A stretch of 64,000 bases of DNA from a bacterium (GTDB lineage Bacteria; Myxococcota; UBA727; JAUIJE01): contig JAUIJE010000007.1 of assembly GCA_030431455.1 (NCBI GenBank), positions 372,001 to 436,000 of the forward strand, written 5' to 3'. Shown here piece after piece: positions 16,949 through 24,814 of this stretch (positions are counted from its first letter, which is position 1; the number at the start of each line of letters is the position of its first letter). The notes below the pieces were generated by a model that ran no database searches, was not told where the DNA came from, and saw only the letters and a list, made by a program, of their open reading frames with translations. Position numbers and translations under genes: made by a program.

Positions 16949-17632
16949 CTACGCATCCGCGCGGGCGTAGGTGTGCCCTGCCCGCGTGCGCTCGAGCTCG
17001 ACGATGGCGCCCACCTTGCGGAGGCAATACGCCACCTGCTGGGCCAAGCGCCGCGGGCGGCGCAGGCCGCGGGCGAGGTCCGCGGTGGTGAACACCGGGG
17101 GCAAGTCCCCGGGCAAAAACGCGAGCAGGTCTGCCCGGTCCTCGAGGCGCACCACCTCGTGCACATCGAGCAACCGGCGATGGTCGATGACCCATCCCTT
17201 GCGGCGCCAGGCGCGGCCCGGCTCGTGCTGGCGCACTTCCTCCTCGACGGTGAGCACCACGTCGACGGCAAAGCCCGGGTGCAGCAGCAGCTCGGTACAG
17301 CCCACCAGCTCGGCGAAGGCGTCCACCGCCCGCCCCCGCCGCGGCGAGCGCCGGGGCTCGCCGCGCGTGCCCGCGGTGTCCAGCCGCACGATGTACTTCT
17401 CGCTCGCCACCGGGAGCACGACCGTGACCGGCCGGTCGTCGAGCAGCGCGGTCAACTTTCGCTTGAGCTTGGACAAGCCCCGGGTCTGGACCTCGACCAC
17501 GCTCCCGTCGGCGCGCAAGATGTCGACCACAAAGCGCCCCAGCGGCACCTCGAACGCGTCCCCCGGCCGCGCGTAGGCGTGCTTGAGGGCGGCGTGAAGA
17601 TCTTGCTCGTTGAGGGTGCCCACCTGACTCAC
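16949..17632 (-). CDS. Conserved hypothetical protein, possible nuclease-like fold
   Basis: The 227-residue product is not firmly recognised. Near the N-terminus, a strand-turn-strand reads GRFVVDILRADGSVVEVQTR, with an Asp and an E-x-Q spaced as in PD-(D/E)XK-type nucleases; this is a resemblance only. The central part repeats K/R-rich segments (LSKLKRKL) and the C-terminal 60 residues look like a winged helix (FTTADLARGLRRPRRLAQQVAYCLRKVGAI). The GTG start at 17632 has GGGAGG eight bases upstream and fits the domain boundary better than an upstream start in the divergent gene's territory. It is divergent from the gene at 17682. Confidence 0.7.
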   Translation of the reverse strand: MSQVGTLNEQDLHAALKHAYARPGDAFEVPLGRFVVDILRADGSVVEVQTRGLSKLKRKLTALLDDRPVTVVLPVASEKYIVRLDTAGTRGEPRRSPRRGRAVDAFAELVGCTELLLHPGFAVDVVLTVEEEVRQHEPGRAWRRKGWVIDHRRLLDVHEVVRLEDRADLLAFLPGDLPPVFTTADLARGLRRPRRLAQQVAYCLRKVGAIVELERTRAGHTYARADA

Positions 17633-17681
17633 GACCCGCGCCTCCCGTGACTTGGCTGCCGGCCCCGGCGTATCGTGGGGC

Positions 17682-18113
17682 GTGCTCGCTGTACACGCCG
17701 ACCACGACCGGGGGCTGTTCTTCCTGGTGGTCAACGACCACCCGCCGATGGACGGGGCGTTTCCCGACGCCCTGCACGCGTTCGCGGCGGGTCCCGGGGC
17801 CGACCCCACCATGCACACCTTGGCGATCTGGATCATCGATACCTCGATGAAGCCCGACCCGGTGGCGCGCAAACAAATGGCCGACCTCGACAAGCTCCAC
17901 CACAACCACACCATCGTGCTCGTGACCGACCGCCCCGCCGCGCGCCTGGTGATGACCGCGATCGCGTGGTTGTCCCCGAGCCGCGATGGGTTCACCCGCA
18001 AGGTGTGCAAGAGCTTCGAGGAGGCGCGCGACTACGCCGTCACCCGGACGGTGTTCTCCGCCGCCGACCTCGACGAGGTGTACGCCGACGTCACCCGCCG
18101 CGCCCAGCCTTAG
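17682..18113 (+). CDS. Small uncharacterised protein (STAS/SpoIIAA-like appearance)
   Basis: The product of about 143 residues alternates strands and helices (HDRGLFFLVVNDH, TLAIWIIDTSMKPDP, HNHTIVLVTDRPAARLVMTAIAWLS) in a pattern like STAS or SpoIIAA-like domains, but I cannot place it in a family. It has no signal peptide. A GTG at 17682 begins the conserved-looking part; a TTG at 17652 is an alternative. It is divergent from the nuclease-like gene, and its 3' end overlaps the end of queG by 23 bp (convergent). Coding is supported by codon bias and absence of low-complexity sequence, not by homology. Confidence 0.6.
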   Translation: MLAVHADHDRGLFFLVVNDHPPMDGAFPDALHAFAAGPGADPTMHTLAIWIIDTSMKPDPVARKQMADLDKLHHNHTIVLVTDRPAARLVMTAIAWLSPSRDGFTRKVCKSFEEARDYAVTRTVFSAADLDEVYADVTRRAQP

Positions 18114-19029
18114 GCGAGAGGGCCCGGCGCACCGACGCGCGCAGGCCGGCCTCTTGGGCCCGGGCCAAGGGCGTGCCCGCGAGATCCTCCGGCACCTCGT
18201 CCGGGCCGAACGCGACGTGTCCGGCCCGCGGCCGAAACCGGTCGTCGCGGGTCTCGGTCTGGAACCGGTTCCAGGGGCACACCTCCTGGCACACATCGCA
18301 CCCGAGGGCCCAGCCGTGGCCGAGCAAATGTGACTGCTCTGCTTCGGCGTCGAGCGGGGCCTCGACCGTCCACGTCGACAAGCACCGGGCCGCGTCGAGC
18401 ACAAACGGCGCCTCAAACGCGTCGGTGGGGCACGCGTCGAGGCACCGGGTGCAGCTGCCGCAGTGGTCGGTCTGAACCGGGCGGGAGGTCGGCGCGAGGT
18501 CCACGTCGGTGATGAGCCCGGCCAAAAACGTCCAGGTCCCGAGCTGCCGGTGGATCAGCATCGTGCTTTTGCCGACAAACCCGAGGCCCGCGGCCTCGGC
18601 CCAGGCGCGCTCGAGCACGGGTTTGGCGTCGGTGAACGGCGCGACCTGCGCCCCCGGCCGGTGCTGCAGCAACATTTTGCGCAGCTTGCCCAGCCGGCGG
18701 CGCATCACGTTGTGGTAGTCGGCCCCCCACGCGTAACGGGAGACCTTGGCCTGGCCGGGCCGCGCCCCGTGCTCGTCGTGGGCGCCGGCGTAGTAGCTGG
18801 TGACGAGCACGACCACGGTCTTGGCGGTGGGCACCAGCTCCCGCACGTCGAGCCGCGCGTCGAGCGCCCGGGCGAGGTACTCGAGCGGGCCATGCCGGCC
18901 CTGGGCCACTGCGTCCCGGACCTCGTCGGTGTGCCGCAGCGGGGCGTCCGCGGACACCACCGCGCCGTCGTCAAAGCCGAGCCCGGTGGCGTGCTTGAGC
19001 AGCGCCGCGGTGAGCGCATCGGGGGTCAT
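18091..19029 (-). CDS. queG: Epoxyqueuosine reductase QueG
   Basis: The 312-residue enzyme reduces epoxyqueuosine to queuosine in tRNA wobble positions, using cobalamin and two [4Fe-4S] clusters. The two cluster motifs are intact: C-G-S-C-T-R-C-L-D-A-C-P and C-D-V-C-Q-E-V-C-P. The N-terminal domain shows VVVLVTSYY, SRYAWGADYHNVMRRRL and the E-R-A-W-A-E-A-A-G-L-G-F-V-G-K-S segment of the family. The C-terminal HEAT-like part found in some homologues is mostly absent. Its start overlaps the rnc stop (ATGA), so the two are co-translated. Confidence 0.92.
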   Translation of the reverse strand: MTPDALTAALLKHATGLGFDDGAVVSADAPLRHTDEVRDAVAQGRHGPLEYLARALDARLDVRELVPTAKTVVVLVTSYYAGAHDEHGARPGQAKVSRYAWGADYHNVMRRRLGKLRKMLLQHRPGAQVAPFTDAKPVLERAWAEAAGLGFVGKSTMLIHRQLGTWTFLAGLITDVDLAPTSRPVQTDHCGSCTRCLDACPTDAFEAPFVLDAARCLSTWTVEAPLDAEAEQSHLLGHGWALGCDVCQEVCPWNRFQTETRDDRFRPRAGHVAFGPDEVPEDLAGTPLARAQEAGLRASVRRALSPKAGRGG

Positions 19030-19730
19030 GGGGTTTGGTATTGGCGCACCAAGGCCTCGTCGTCGAGGGCGGCCAACGCCTCAAGCGCCCGGGCCGCGGC
19101 CGAGGTGGACGCGACTTTTTGGCTCGGCCCCTCGGCCTCCCCGAGGGGGGCGTCGCCGAGGCTGACCCGGGCCACGAACACCGGCGCGTGGTCGGGGCCC
19201 CCCGCGCGCGCCACGTGGTAGGTCGGGGAGACGCCGAGCACGCGCTGCAGGCGTTCTTGGAGTTCGTTTTTGGCGTGAACCGGCTCGGCCACGTCGGGGG
19301 GGATGTCGCCGAGCCAGCGCGCCACGAGGTCGCGGGCGGCCGCGAGCCCTTGGTCGACGTAGACCGCGCCGATGATCGCCTCGGCCACGTCCGCCACCAC
19401 GCTCTTTTTGATCGGCCCTTGTTTTTGCAGGCCCGCGCCCACCCGGATGTGGGGCTCGAGCAGCGCCGCGGTGCGCGCGTACAGCGCGTCCTCGGACACG
19501 TAGCTCGCCCGCCGCCGGGTCAGGTCCCCTTCGTCGGCGTCGGGCGCTTCGGCGTAGAGCCGCTCGGCGGTGACCACGGACAAGACCGCGTCCCCGAGGA
19601 ACTCGAGCCGTTCGTAGTGGCGGGTGTCGTGCTCGTGCGCGTAGCTGCGGTGGGTCAGGGCCCGCTCGAGCAGCTCGCGGCGGTGGCAATGGATCTGCAG
19701 CGCCGCGCACAAGGCGTCGAGGTCGGGCAT
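19026..19730 (-). CDS. rnc: Ribonuclease III
   Basis: The 234-residue enzyme cuts double-stranded RNA in rRNA and mRNA processing. The nuclease signature ERLEFLGDAVLS (residues 40-51) with the catalytic acidic residues is complete, as is the second acidic cluster in VVADVAEAIIGAVYVDQG. A double-stranded RNA-binding domain follows (AKNELQERLQRVLGVSPTYHV through SAAARALEAL). Length is typical. It starts 2 bp after the phosphoesterase-like gene and overlaps queG by 4 bp. A dispersed motif copy at 19687-19699 sits here in a different reading phase from the copies elsewhere. Confidence 0.96.
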   Translation of the reverse strand: MPDLDALCAALQIHCHRRELLERALTHRSYAHEHDTRHYERLEFLGDAVLSVVTAERLYAEAPDADEGDLTRRRASYVSEDALYARTAALLEPHIRVGAGLQKQGPIKKSVVADVAEAIIGAVYVDQGLAAARDLVARWLGDIPPDVAEPVHAKNELQERLQRVLGVSPTYHVARAGGPDHAPVFVARVSLGDAPLGEAEGPSQKVASTSAAARALEALAALDDEALVRQYQTP

Positions 19731-19732
19731 GC

Positions 19733-20428
19733 TCAGCCCGCGCGCCGTCGGGTGGTCCGCCGCCGGGCCACCTGCAGGGTGTGGATGCCCACGAGCCCCC
19801 CGGCAAACTCTTGCACCAACAACGCGCTCGCCCGGGGCCCGGCCACCGCGCCGGGATGCGCCAACAACATCGGCCCCAGGGCGCGCACAAAGGGCCCTTC
19901 GCCTTTGCCCACGACGAGCACGTCCTCGGCCGCGCAGCCGCACAGGAAATCGAGCTCGTTGTCGCTCATGCGGGGGTGCACGCCCCGGTGCGGCAGCTTG
20001 GGGGTGCCGGACACGACCATGACCCCCGCGTGTCCGCCCAACGTCACCACCTGGGTGGTGGGCAGCTCGCCCAGCCGGCGGCACACCACGTCGCCGAGCT
20101 GGTCGCGGGTGCGCCGGTAGGCGTCGTAGCCCTCCTCGGCCTCGACGTGGGCGGGCACGTCCGCCACCGCCAAGGCATCGTCGGTCTCCCCGCGGACGAG
20201 CGCGGCCCCGACCTCGCCGAGCCGGCGGTACACCCCAAACGGGTCCGGGCCCCCCAAGCAGTGGTCGCCCGCGGCCACGATGCCGCACAGGTCGAGATGG
20301 CCGGTCTTGTCCAGGACCTCGTCGAGGGCGGCGAGGTCGCCGCGGATTTGGCTGATGACCAAAAGGGGCCCACCCACCGGGCGGCCGCCGAGGGGGTCAG
20401 GGAAGAAGGTCAACGTCGACCGGGTCAT
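19733..20428 (-). CDS. Calcineurin-like phosphoesterase fold, metal ligands degenerate
   Basis: The 231-residue protein follows the YfcE-type metallophosphoesterase layout, but the ligand motifs are altered. The expected S-D-x-H-G-N reads SQIRGD, so Asp and His are lost. The second motif GDHCLGGPDP keeps the Asp. GNHD is replaced by GETDD, and the terminal GHxH motif is not recognisable. I therefore infer a non-catalytic or altered-activity relative. It lies 2 bp upstream of rnc in the same direction. Upstream at 20496-20501 is TTGACA, a possible -35 element for the divergent gene, without a convincing -10. Confidence 0.7.
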   Translation of the reverse strand: MTRSTLTFFPDPLGGRPVGGPLLVISQIRGDLAALDEVLDKTGHLDLCGIVAAGDHCLGGPDPFGVYRRLGEVGAALVRGETDDALAVADVPAHVEAEEGYDAYRRTRDQLGDVVCRRLGELPTTQVVTLGGHAGVMVVSGTPKLPHRGVHPRMSDNELDFLCGCAAEDVLVVGKGEGPFVRALGPMLLAHPGAVAGPRASALLVQEFAGGLVGIHTLQVARRRTTRRRAG

Positions 20429-20592
20429 CTGCCCTAAAGGTACAAAACCCAGAGCGATTGCGCCAAATGCGTGCGCGCCGACGGGTGTCTTGCCCTTGAC
20501 AAATGACCCGCGGTTCGGGCCGTGTCACAGCCGCGTTGGCATTCGCGCACAGCGCCGGTGCCCCCCACGGCGTTTGGTGCTAGCGTGCGCGC

Positions 20593-22056
20593 ATGTCCGC
20601 GGTGTTGGTGGTCAACCCCTCGGAGCTGGGCGAGCTGCTTGCGACCCAGTTCAGCCAGTACGGCATCGAGGCGGTCCATGCCAAAAGTGGCGAGCAGGCA
20701 CTCGAGTTTGCCCTCGAGGACACCCCTTTGGCGGTGGTGGTCGACGCGGAGCTGCCCGACGGCCCGGGCATCGAGTACGCGGAGCTGCTCGCGGCGGAGC
20801 TGATGATCCCGGTGGTGCTCACCCACCGGCCGGGCCTGCCCGCCGAGGACGAAGACTTCCTGCCCCGGGCCAAGAACCTCGACGCGCTGTTCCGCCAGCC
20901 GTTCCGGTCGCTCGCGCTCATCGGCAAGGTCGCCGACCTCTGCGGCATGTCCCTGGAGGCCCCGCTGACCAGCCAGGAGGGGGCGGCCGCGGTCCCCCCG
21001 GGGCACGACGACGACGATGACGACGACACCCTGACCGAACTCGACGTCGCCTCCGAGGACGTGCTCAGCGCCAGGACCCAAAAAGACCCCGACGGGTTTG
21101 ACGATCTCGACATCGATGACTCCGCGTTCGAGGCCGCGCTCGCGGAGGAAGAAGAATCGAGCCGCATGTCCGCGGCGCCCGGCCTGCCCGCCGACGACAT
21201 CGCCGCGGTGGCGTTCGACCCCGCCGACATCGCCCTGTGGTACCGCAGGATGCGCGACCAGAAGGCGGCCGGCCCCGCGGAGCACAAAAAGTCCACCCCG
21301 CCCCGGCCCGCGTCCCTCGAAGGCGCGCTCAGCCCGCCGGTGCTGGTCGACGTGCTGGACGCGTTTCACCAATCGCAATCGACCGGCGAGGTGTTCCTCG
21401 AGCGGGGCAAAGACCGCCGGGTGATCCTGTTCCGCCGGGGCCGCATCGTCGGGGCCCGCTCCAACATCCAACGCGAAGAGCTCGCGTACATCGCCCTGGC
21501 CGAGCGCGCCCTCACCCCCGAACAAGCCCGCCAGGCCGCCCAAGCGGTGCGCGAAGGCAAAGCCAAGACCTTCACCGGGGCGATCCTGATCGAGAACCTC
21601 CTCGAGCGGGACGCCCTCGTGCCCTTGCTCGAAAAACGCACCCGCCGCGTGGTCATCGGCGCCTTCACCTGGGCCGACGGCCGCTACCGGCTCAGCTACC
21701 GCGGCCTGGGCAAACGCGAGCCGGTGCCGGTGGACCTGTCCGCGGGCGAAGCCATCCTCCGCGGCATCCTGCGGACCGACCGCCGGGTGGACCTCGAGAG
21801 CGCCGCCCCCGACGACGCCCGCTTCGCGCCCAACCCCGACGCGGCCTACGCCCTCACCGACCTGCGGCTCGACGACGTCGAGGCCCGTTTGGTGGTGAGC
21901 ATGGACGGCACCAAGACCGTGGCCGACCTGCGCACGCTGTTCGACGACGTGCCCGTGCGGGTGGTCCGCGGGCTCGCCGCCGGTCTGCACCGGTTGCGCA
22001 TGCTCCGGCTCGCGGGCCGCGGCCCGGCCGCCCCCCGCCGGATCGATTTCTTCTGA
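20593..22056 (+). CDS. Pseudo-receiver plus DUF4388 regulatory protein
   Basis: The 487-residue protein begins with a CheY-like domain (1-120): the phosphoacceptor equivalent Asp51 is in VVVDAELPDG, but the N-terminal acidic pair is replaced by N-P (residues 8-9) and the K-P-F motif reads R-Q-P-F, so normal phosphorylation is doubtful. An acidic linker (about 135-190) leads to a DUF4388/PATAN domain (about 235-330: LSPPVLVDVLDAFHQSQSTGEVFLERG, RGRIVGARS), common in deltaproteobacterial signalling proteins. A C-terminal region of about 130 residues is unassigned. A strong 11-bp hairpin follows the stop. Confidence 0.8.
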   Translation: MSAVLVVNPSELGELLATQFSQYGIEAVHAKSGEQALEFALEDTPLAVVVDAELPDGPGIEYAELLAAELMIPVVLTHRPGLPAEDEDFLPRAKNLDALFRQPFRSLALIGKVADLCGMSLEAPLTSQEGAAAVPPGHDDDDDDDTLTELDVASEDVLSARTQKDPDGFDDLDIDDSAFEAALAEEEESSRMSAAPGLPADDIAAVAFDPADIALWYRRMRDQKAAGPAEHKKSTPPRPASLEGALSPPVLVDVLDAFHQSQSTGEVFLERGKDRRVILFRRGRIVGARSNIQREELAYIALAERALTPEQARQAAQAVREGKAKTFTGAILIENLLERDALVPLLEKRTRRVVIGAFTWADGRYRLSYRGLGKREPVPVDLSAGEAILRGILRTDRRVDLESAAPDDARFAPNPDAAYALTDLRLDDVEARLVVSMDGTKTVADLRTLFDDVPVRVVRGLAAGLHRLRMLRLAGRGPAAPRRIDFF

Positions 22057-22060
22057 TTCC

Positions 22061-22085
22061 CGAGGGGGGAGTTCCTCCCCCCTCG
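22061..22085 (+). terminator. Perfect 11-bp hairpin after the DUF4388 gene
   Basis: CGAGGGGGGAG and CTCCCCCCTCG are fully complementary around the loop TTC, five bases after the stop codon. There is no T run, so termination is likely but not certain. The same TGATTCC plus GGGGGGAG-TTC-CTCCCCCC arrangement occurs on the minus strand at 31760-31789, next to another hairpin array. Confidence 0.6.
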
Positions 22086-22140
22086 CAGCTCACGATTCGC
22101 AAGCTCATCGAGTCGCTGCTCACCCCCGAGGCACGCCTCC

Positions 22141-22540
22141 AAGGGCCTCCGGCCCGTCGTCGTGGGTCGTAGGCTTCGCCTACGACAAGGTTGGGTGGGC
22201 TCAGCTCGACCCGGACGTCGTGGCCATTCCAAAGGAATGGCCCAAGCAACGCGAAGCGTTGCCATGCTCCAGGCGCCTCCGGCCCGTCGTCGTGGGTCGT
22301 AGGCTTCGCCTACGACAAGGTTGGGTGGGCTCAGCTCGACCCGGACGTCGTGGCCATTCCAAAGGAATGGCCCAAGCAACGCGAAGCGTTGCCATGCTCT
22401 AGGCGCCTTCGGCACGTCGCATCGGGTCGTAGGCGTCGCCTACGACGAGGTTGGGTGGGCTCACACCGTGGCCATTCCAAGGGAATGGCCCAAGCAACGC
22501 GAAGCGTTGCCGCCCGCACGTCGTGGGTCAGAGGCGTCGC
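22141..22540 (+). repeat. 130-bp tandem array of composite hairpins
   Basis: Three units repeat every 130 bp (landmark hairpins at about 22167, 22297 and 22427; the third has a deletion). Each unit carries, in order, GTCGTAGGC-TTC-GCCTACGAC, GGCCATTCC-AAA-GGAATGGCC and CAACGC-GAA-GCGTTG, all perfect inverted repeats with three-base loops. Loops vary (TTC to GTC, AAA to AAG) while stems stay complementary. It fills the gap from the DUF4388 gene to the operon at 22617; 22086-22140 and 22541-22616 show no feature beyond a possible promoter region. Frames open across it are repeat artefacts. Confidence 0.9.
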
Positions 22541-22616
22541 CGGCGACAGGTTTTGGTGGTCAGCGAGGCCGTGCGCGGTGGTGTTCGGCGGGGGGCGAGA
22601 TTGGTAGGCTCTCGGC

Positions 22617-23258
22617 GTGGACCGGCGCACATTTGTCAAACGTGGATTGCTCGGGGGCGGGCTGCTCGCCCTCGTCGGCGGGGGGGCGCTGTTTCTGCGG
22701 CGGGGGGCGTACACCCTACAGCCGCCCGAGCCGCTCAAGGTCCTCGACGAGACCACCTTCTGTGTGCTCGTGGCCGCGGCCCGGCGCATCGCGCTGGCCG
22801 ACGACGCCCTCGCCCTCCGGCTCGCCCGGGACGTCGACGAAGCCCTCACCTACGGCAACCCGGTCGCGGCCCAAGACTTCGTCAAGGTGCTCTACCTCCT
22901 CGAGAACGGCCTGCTGGGGCTCTTTTTCCGCTTGAGCCCCGCGTTGTTCACCGAGATGTCCCCCGCCGACCAAGACCGGGCCCTCAATGCCTGGCGCGAC
23001 TCGCGCATCACGTTGCTCAAGGGCGCCTACCACGGGCTGCGCCGGTTGGTGCTCGGCGCCTACTACACCAACCTGCGGCGGGCGAAGGAGACCGGCTACC
23101 CCGGTCCGCTGTTCGACAAGCCCGCGCCCCCCGCCATCGTCGAGACCGAGCCGTTGTCACCCCCCTACGTGGTGCAGCCCCCGGTCGAGGTCGTTGCCCC
23201 CGCCGCCCCCGACGAGAAGACCGCGCCCGGCGAGGCGCCGGCGAAAGGCACACCATGA
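22617..23258 (+). CDS. Tat-exported gluconate-2-dehydrogenase subunit-3-like protein
   Basis: The 213-residue protein starts (GTG 22617) with RRTFVKRG and a hydrophobic run, a twin-arginine signal, so it would be exported folded or as a complex. The helical body fits the small third subunit (gamma-type) that partners GMC dehydrogenases such as gluconate 2-dehydrogenase; there are conserved Leu/Arg-rich helices and no catalytic motif. The last 40 residues are Pro/Ala/Glu-rich and probably disordered. It overlaps the GMC oxidoreductase gene by 4 bp (ATGA). A cytochrome c subunit, usual in such complexes, is not present here. Confidence 0.75.
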   Translation: MDRRTFVKRGLLGGGLLALVGGGALFLRRGAYTLQPPEPLKVLDETTFCVLVAAARRIALADDALALRLARDVDEALTYGNPVAAQDFVKVLYLLENGLLGLFFRLSPALFTEMSPADQDRALNAWRDSRITLLKGAYHGLRRLVLGAYYTNLRRAKETGYPGPLFDKPAPPAIVETEPLSPPYVVQPPVEVVAPAAPDEKTAPGEAPAKGTP

Positions 23259-24811
23259 CCGCGTTGCCCAAAGTGCCCGGGGTGATCGAAGGCCAGACCC
23301 TCAAAGGCGACCTCGAGGTGAGCGTCGATGTCTGCATCATCGGCTCTGGCCCCGGCGGGGCCAGCGCCGCCCTCGCCTTCGCGGCCGCGGGCAAACGCGT
23401 GCTCGTCGTCGAGGAAGGCGGGTACTTCACCAAGACCCGCTTCCGCATGCGCGAGGACGAGGCCTACACCAACCTCTACCAAGACGGCGGCCAACGCACG
23501 ACCAAAGACCTCGCCATCAGCATCTACCAGGGCAAAGCGGTGGGGGGCGGGAGCGTGATCAACTGGACCACGTGTTTTCGCTTGCCCGAGCACGTGCTGG
23601 AGCATTGGGCCCACAAACACCAGGCCCGCGGCTTCACCCACAATGACATTGTTCCCCACTACGAACGCATCGAGAAGCGGCTGTCCATCACCAAAGTCGA
23701 CGAGGCCAGCGTCAACCCCAATAACCGGCTGCTCCTCGACGGCTGCCGCGCCCTCGACCTCGAGGTCGACACCATCAACCGCAACGTGCTCGGCTGCGCC
23801 CAGACCGGGGCCTGCGGCCTCGGCTGCCCCATCGACGCCAAACAATCGATGCTCGTGTCCCTGCTCCCCGACGCCATGGACCGCGGCGCCACCGTGCTCT
23901 CGCGTTGCCGCGTCGACCGGCTGCATTTCAAAGGGGACAAGGTCTCGCACCTGTCCGGCGTTCTCCTCGGCGCCACCGGCCGCGAACCCACCGGGGCCAC
24001 CATCGAGGTCAAAGCCGACCGCTTCATCCTCTCCGCGGGGGCCATCGGCAGCCCGGGCATCCTGTTGCGCTCCAAGGCCCCCGACCCGTCGGGCATGACC
24101 GGGCGGCGCAGCTTTTTGCACCCCGTCTCCATCTGCGCGGGCCTCTTCCCCGAGCCCGTGCACGGCTACCACGGCGCGCCCCAGAGCGTGGCCTCCCACC
24201 ACTTCGCCGAGCGCGGGGGCAAGGACGTCGGGTTCTTCCTCGAGGCCGCCCCGGTGTCGCCCGGCTTGGTCTCCACCGCGGTGCCCGGGTACGGCAAAGC
24301 CCACCGCGCGGTGATGAAGATGTTGCCCTTCGTCGGCGGCCACATCGCGATCACCATCGACGGGTTTCACGACGACGTGCCCGGCGGCACCGTCGAGCTC
24401 GACCCCCGGGGGCGCCCGCTGCTCAACTACACCGCGGCCCCGCGCACCTTGGCCGCGATGCGCGCCGGCCACAAAACCCTCGCCAAGCTACAGCTCGAAA
24501 TGGGCGCCAAGGAGGTGCACACCCTGCACCAGCCGCTGCGGGTGGTGCGGTCGCAGAAAGACATCGCCGCCCTCGACGACGCGCCCTACGGCCCGGGCGA
24601 GGTGTTCATGGCCAGCGCGCACCAGATGGGCGGCTGCATGATGAGCGACGATCCAAACAAGGGCGTGGTCCGCTCCGAGGACCTGCGGCACCACGCGGTC
24701 ACCAACCTGCACATCCTCGACGGGTCGGTGTTCCCCACGTCGCTGGGGGTCAACCCCCAAGAGACCATCTACGGCATCATGGGGCTCATCGCGGCGCGGC
24801 TCGCCGCCTGA
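23255..24811 (+). CDS. GMC-family FAD oxidoreductase
   Basis: The 518-residue enzyme has the FAD Rossmann motif VCIIGSGPGGASAALAFAA (residues 26-44), the glycine-rich active-site loop VGGGSVINW, and the GMC C-terminal domain with AHQMGGC and SVFPTSLGVNPQETIYGIM, including the catalytic His/Asn region. GMC enzymes oxidise alcohols, sugars or sterols at FAD. The cluster of cysteines in CAQTGACGLGCP near residues 183-192 resembles the bacterial alcohol/cholesterol-oxidase-like branch. It is translated with the Tat-signal protein and is likely exported with it; the substrate is unknown. It ends 3 bp from the lipoxygenase stop. Confidence 0.92.
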   Translation: MTALPKVPGVIEGQTLKGDLEVSVDVCIIGSGPGGASAALAFAAAGKRVLVVEEGGYFTKTRFRMREDEAYTNLYQDGGQRTTKDLAISIYQGKAVGGGSVINWTTCFRLPEHVLEHWAHKHQARGFTHNDIVPHYERIEKRLSITKVDEASVNPNNRLLLDGCRALDLEVDTINRNVLGCAQTGACGLGCPIDAKQSMLVSLLPDAMDRGATVLSRCRVDRLHFKGDKVSHLSGVLLGATGREPTGATIEVKADRFILSAGAIGSPGILLRSKAPDPSGMTGRRSFLHPVSICAGLFPEPVHGYHGAPQSVASHHFAERGGKDVGFFLEAAPVSPGLVSTAVPGYGKAHRAVMKMLPFVGGHIAITIDGFHDDVPGGTVELDPRGRPLLNYTAAPRTLAAMRAGHKTLAKLQLEMGAKEVHTLHQPLRVVRSQKDIAALDDAPYGPGEVFMASAHQMGGCMMSDDPNKGVVRSEDLRHHAVTNLHILDGSVFPTSLGVNPQETIYGIMGLIAARLAA

Positions 24812-24814
24812 CGG

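Noticed and set aside
20496-20524. Sigma-70 promoter for the DUF4388 gene
   Set aside because: TTGACA is present at 20496-20501, but no acceptable -10 element follows at 16-18 bp.
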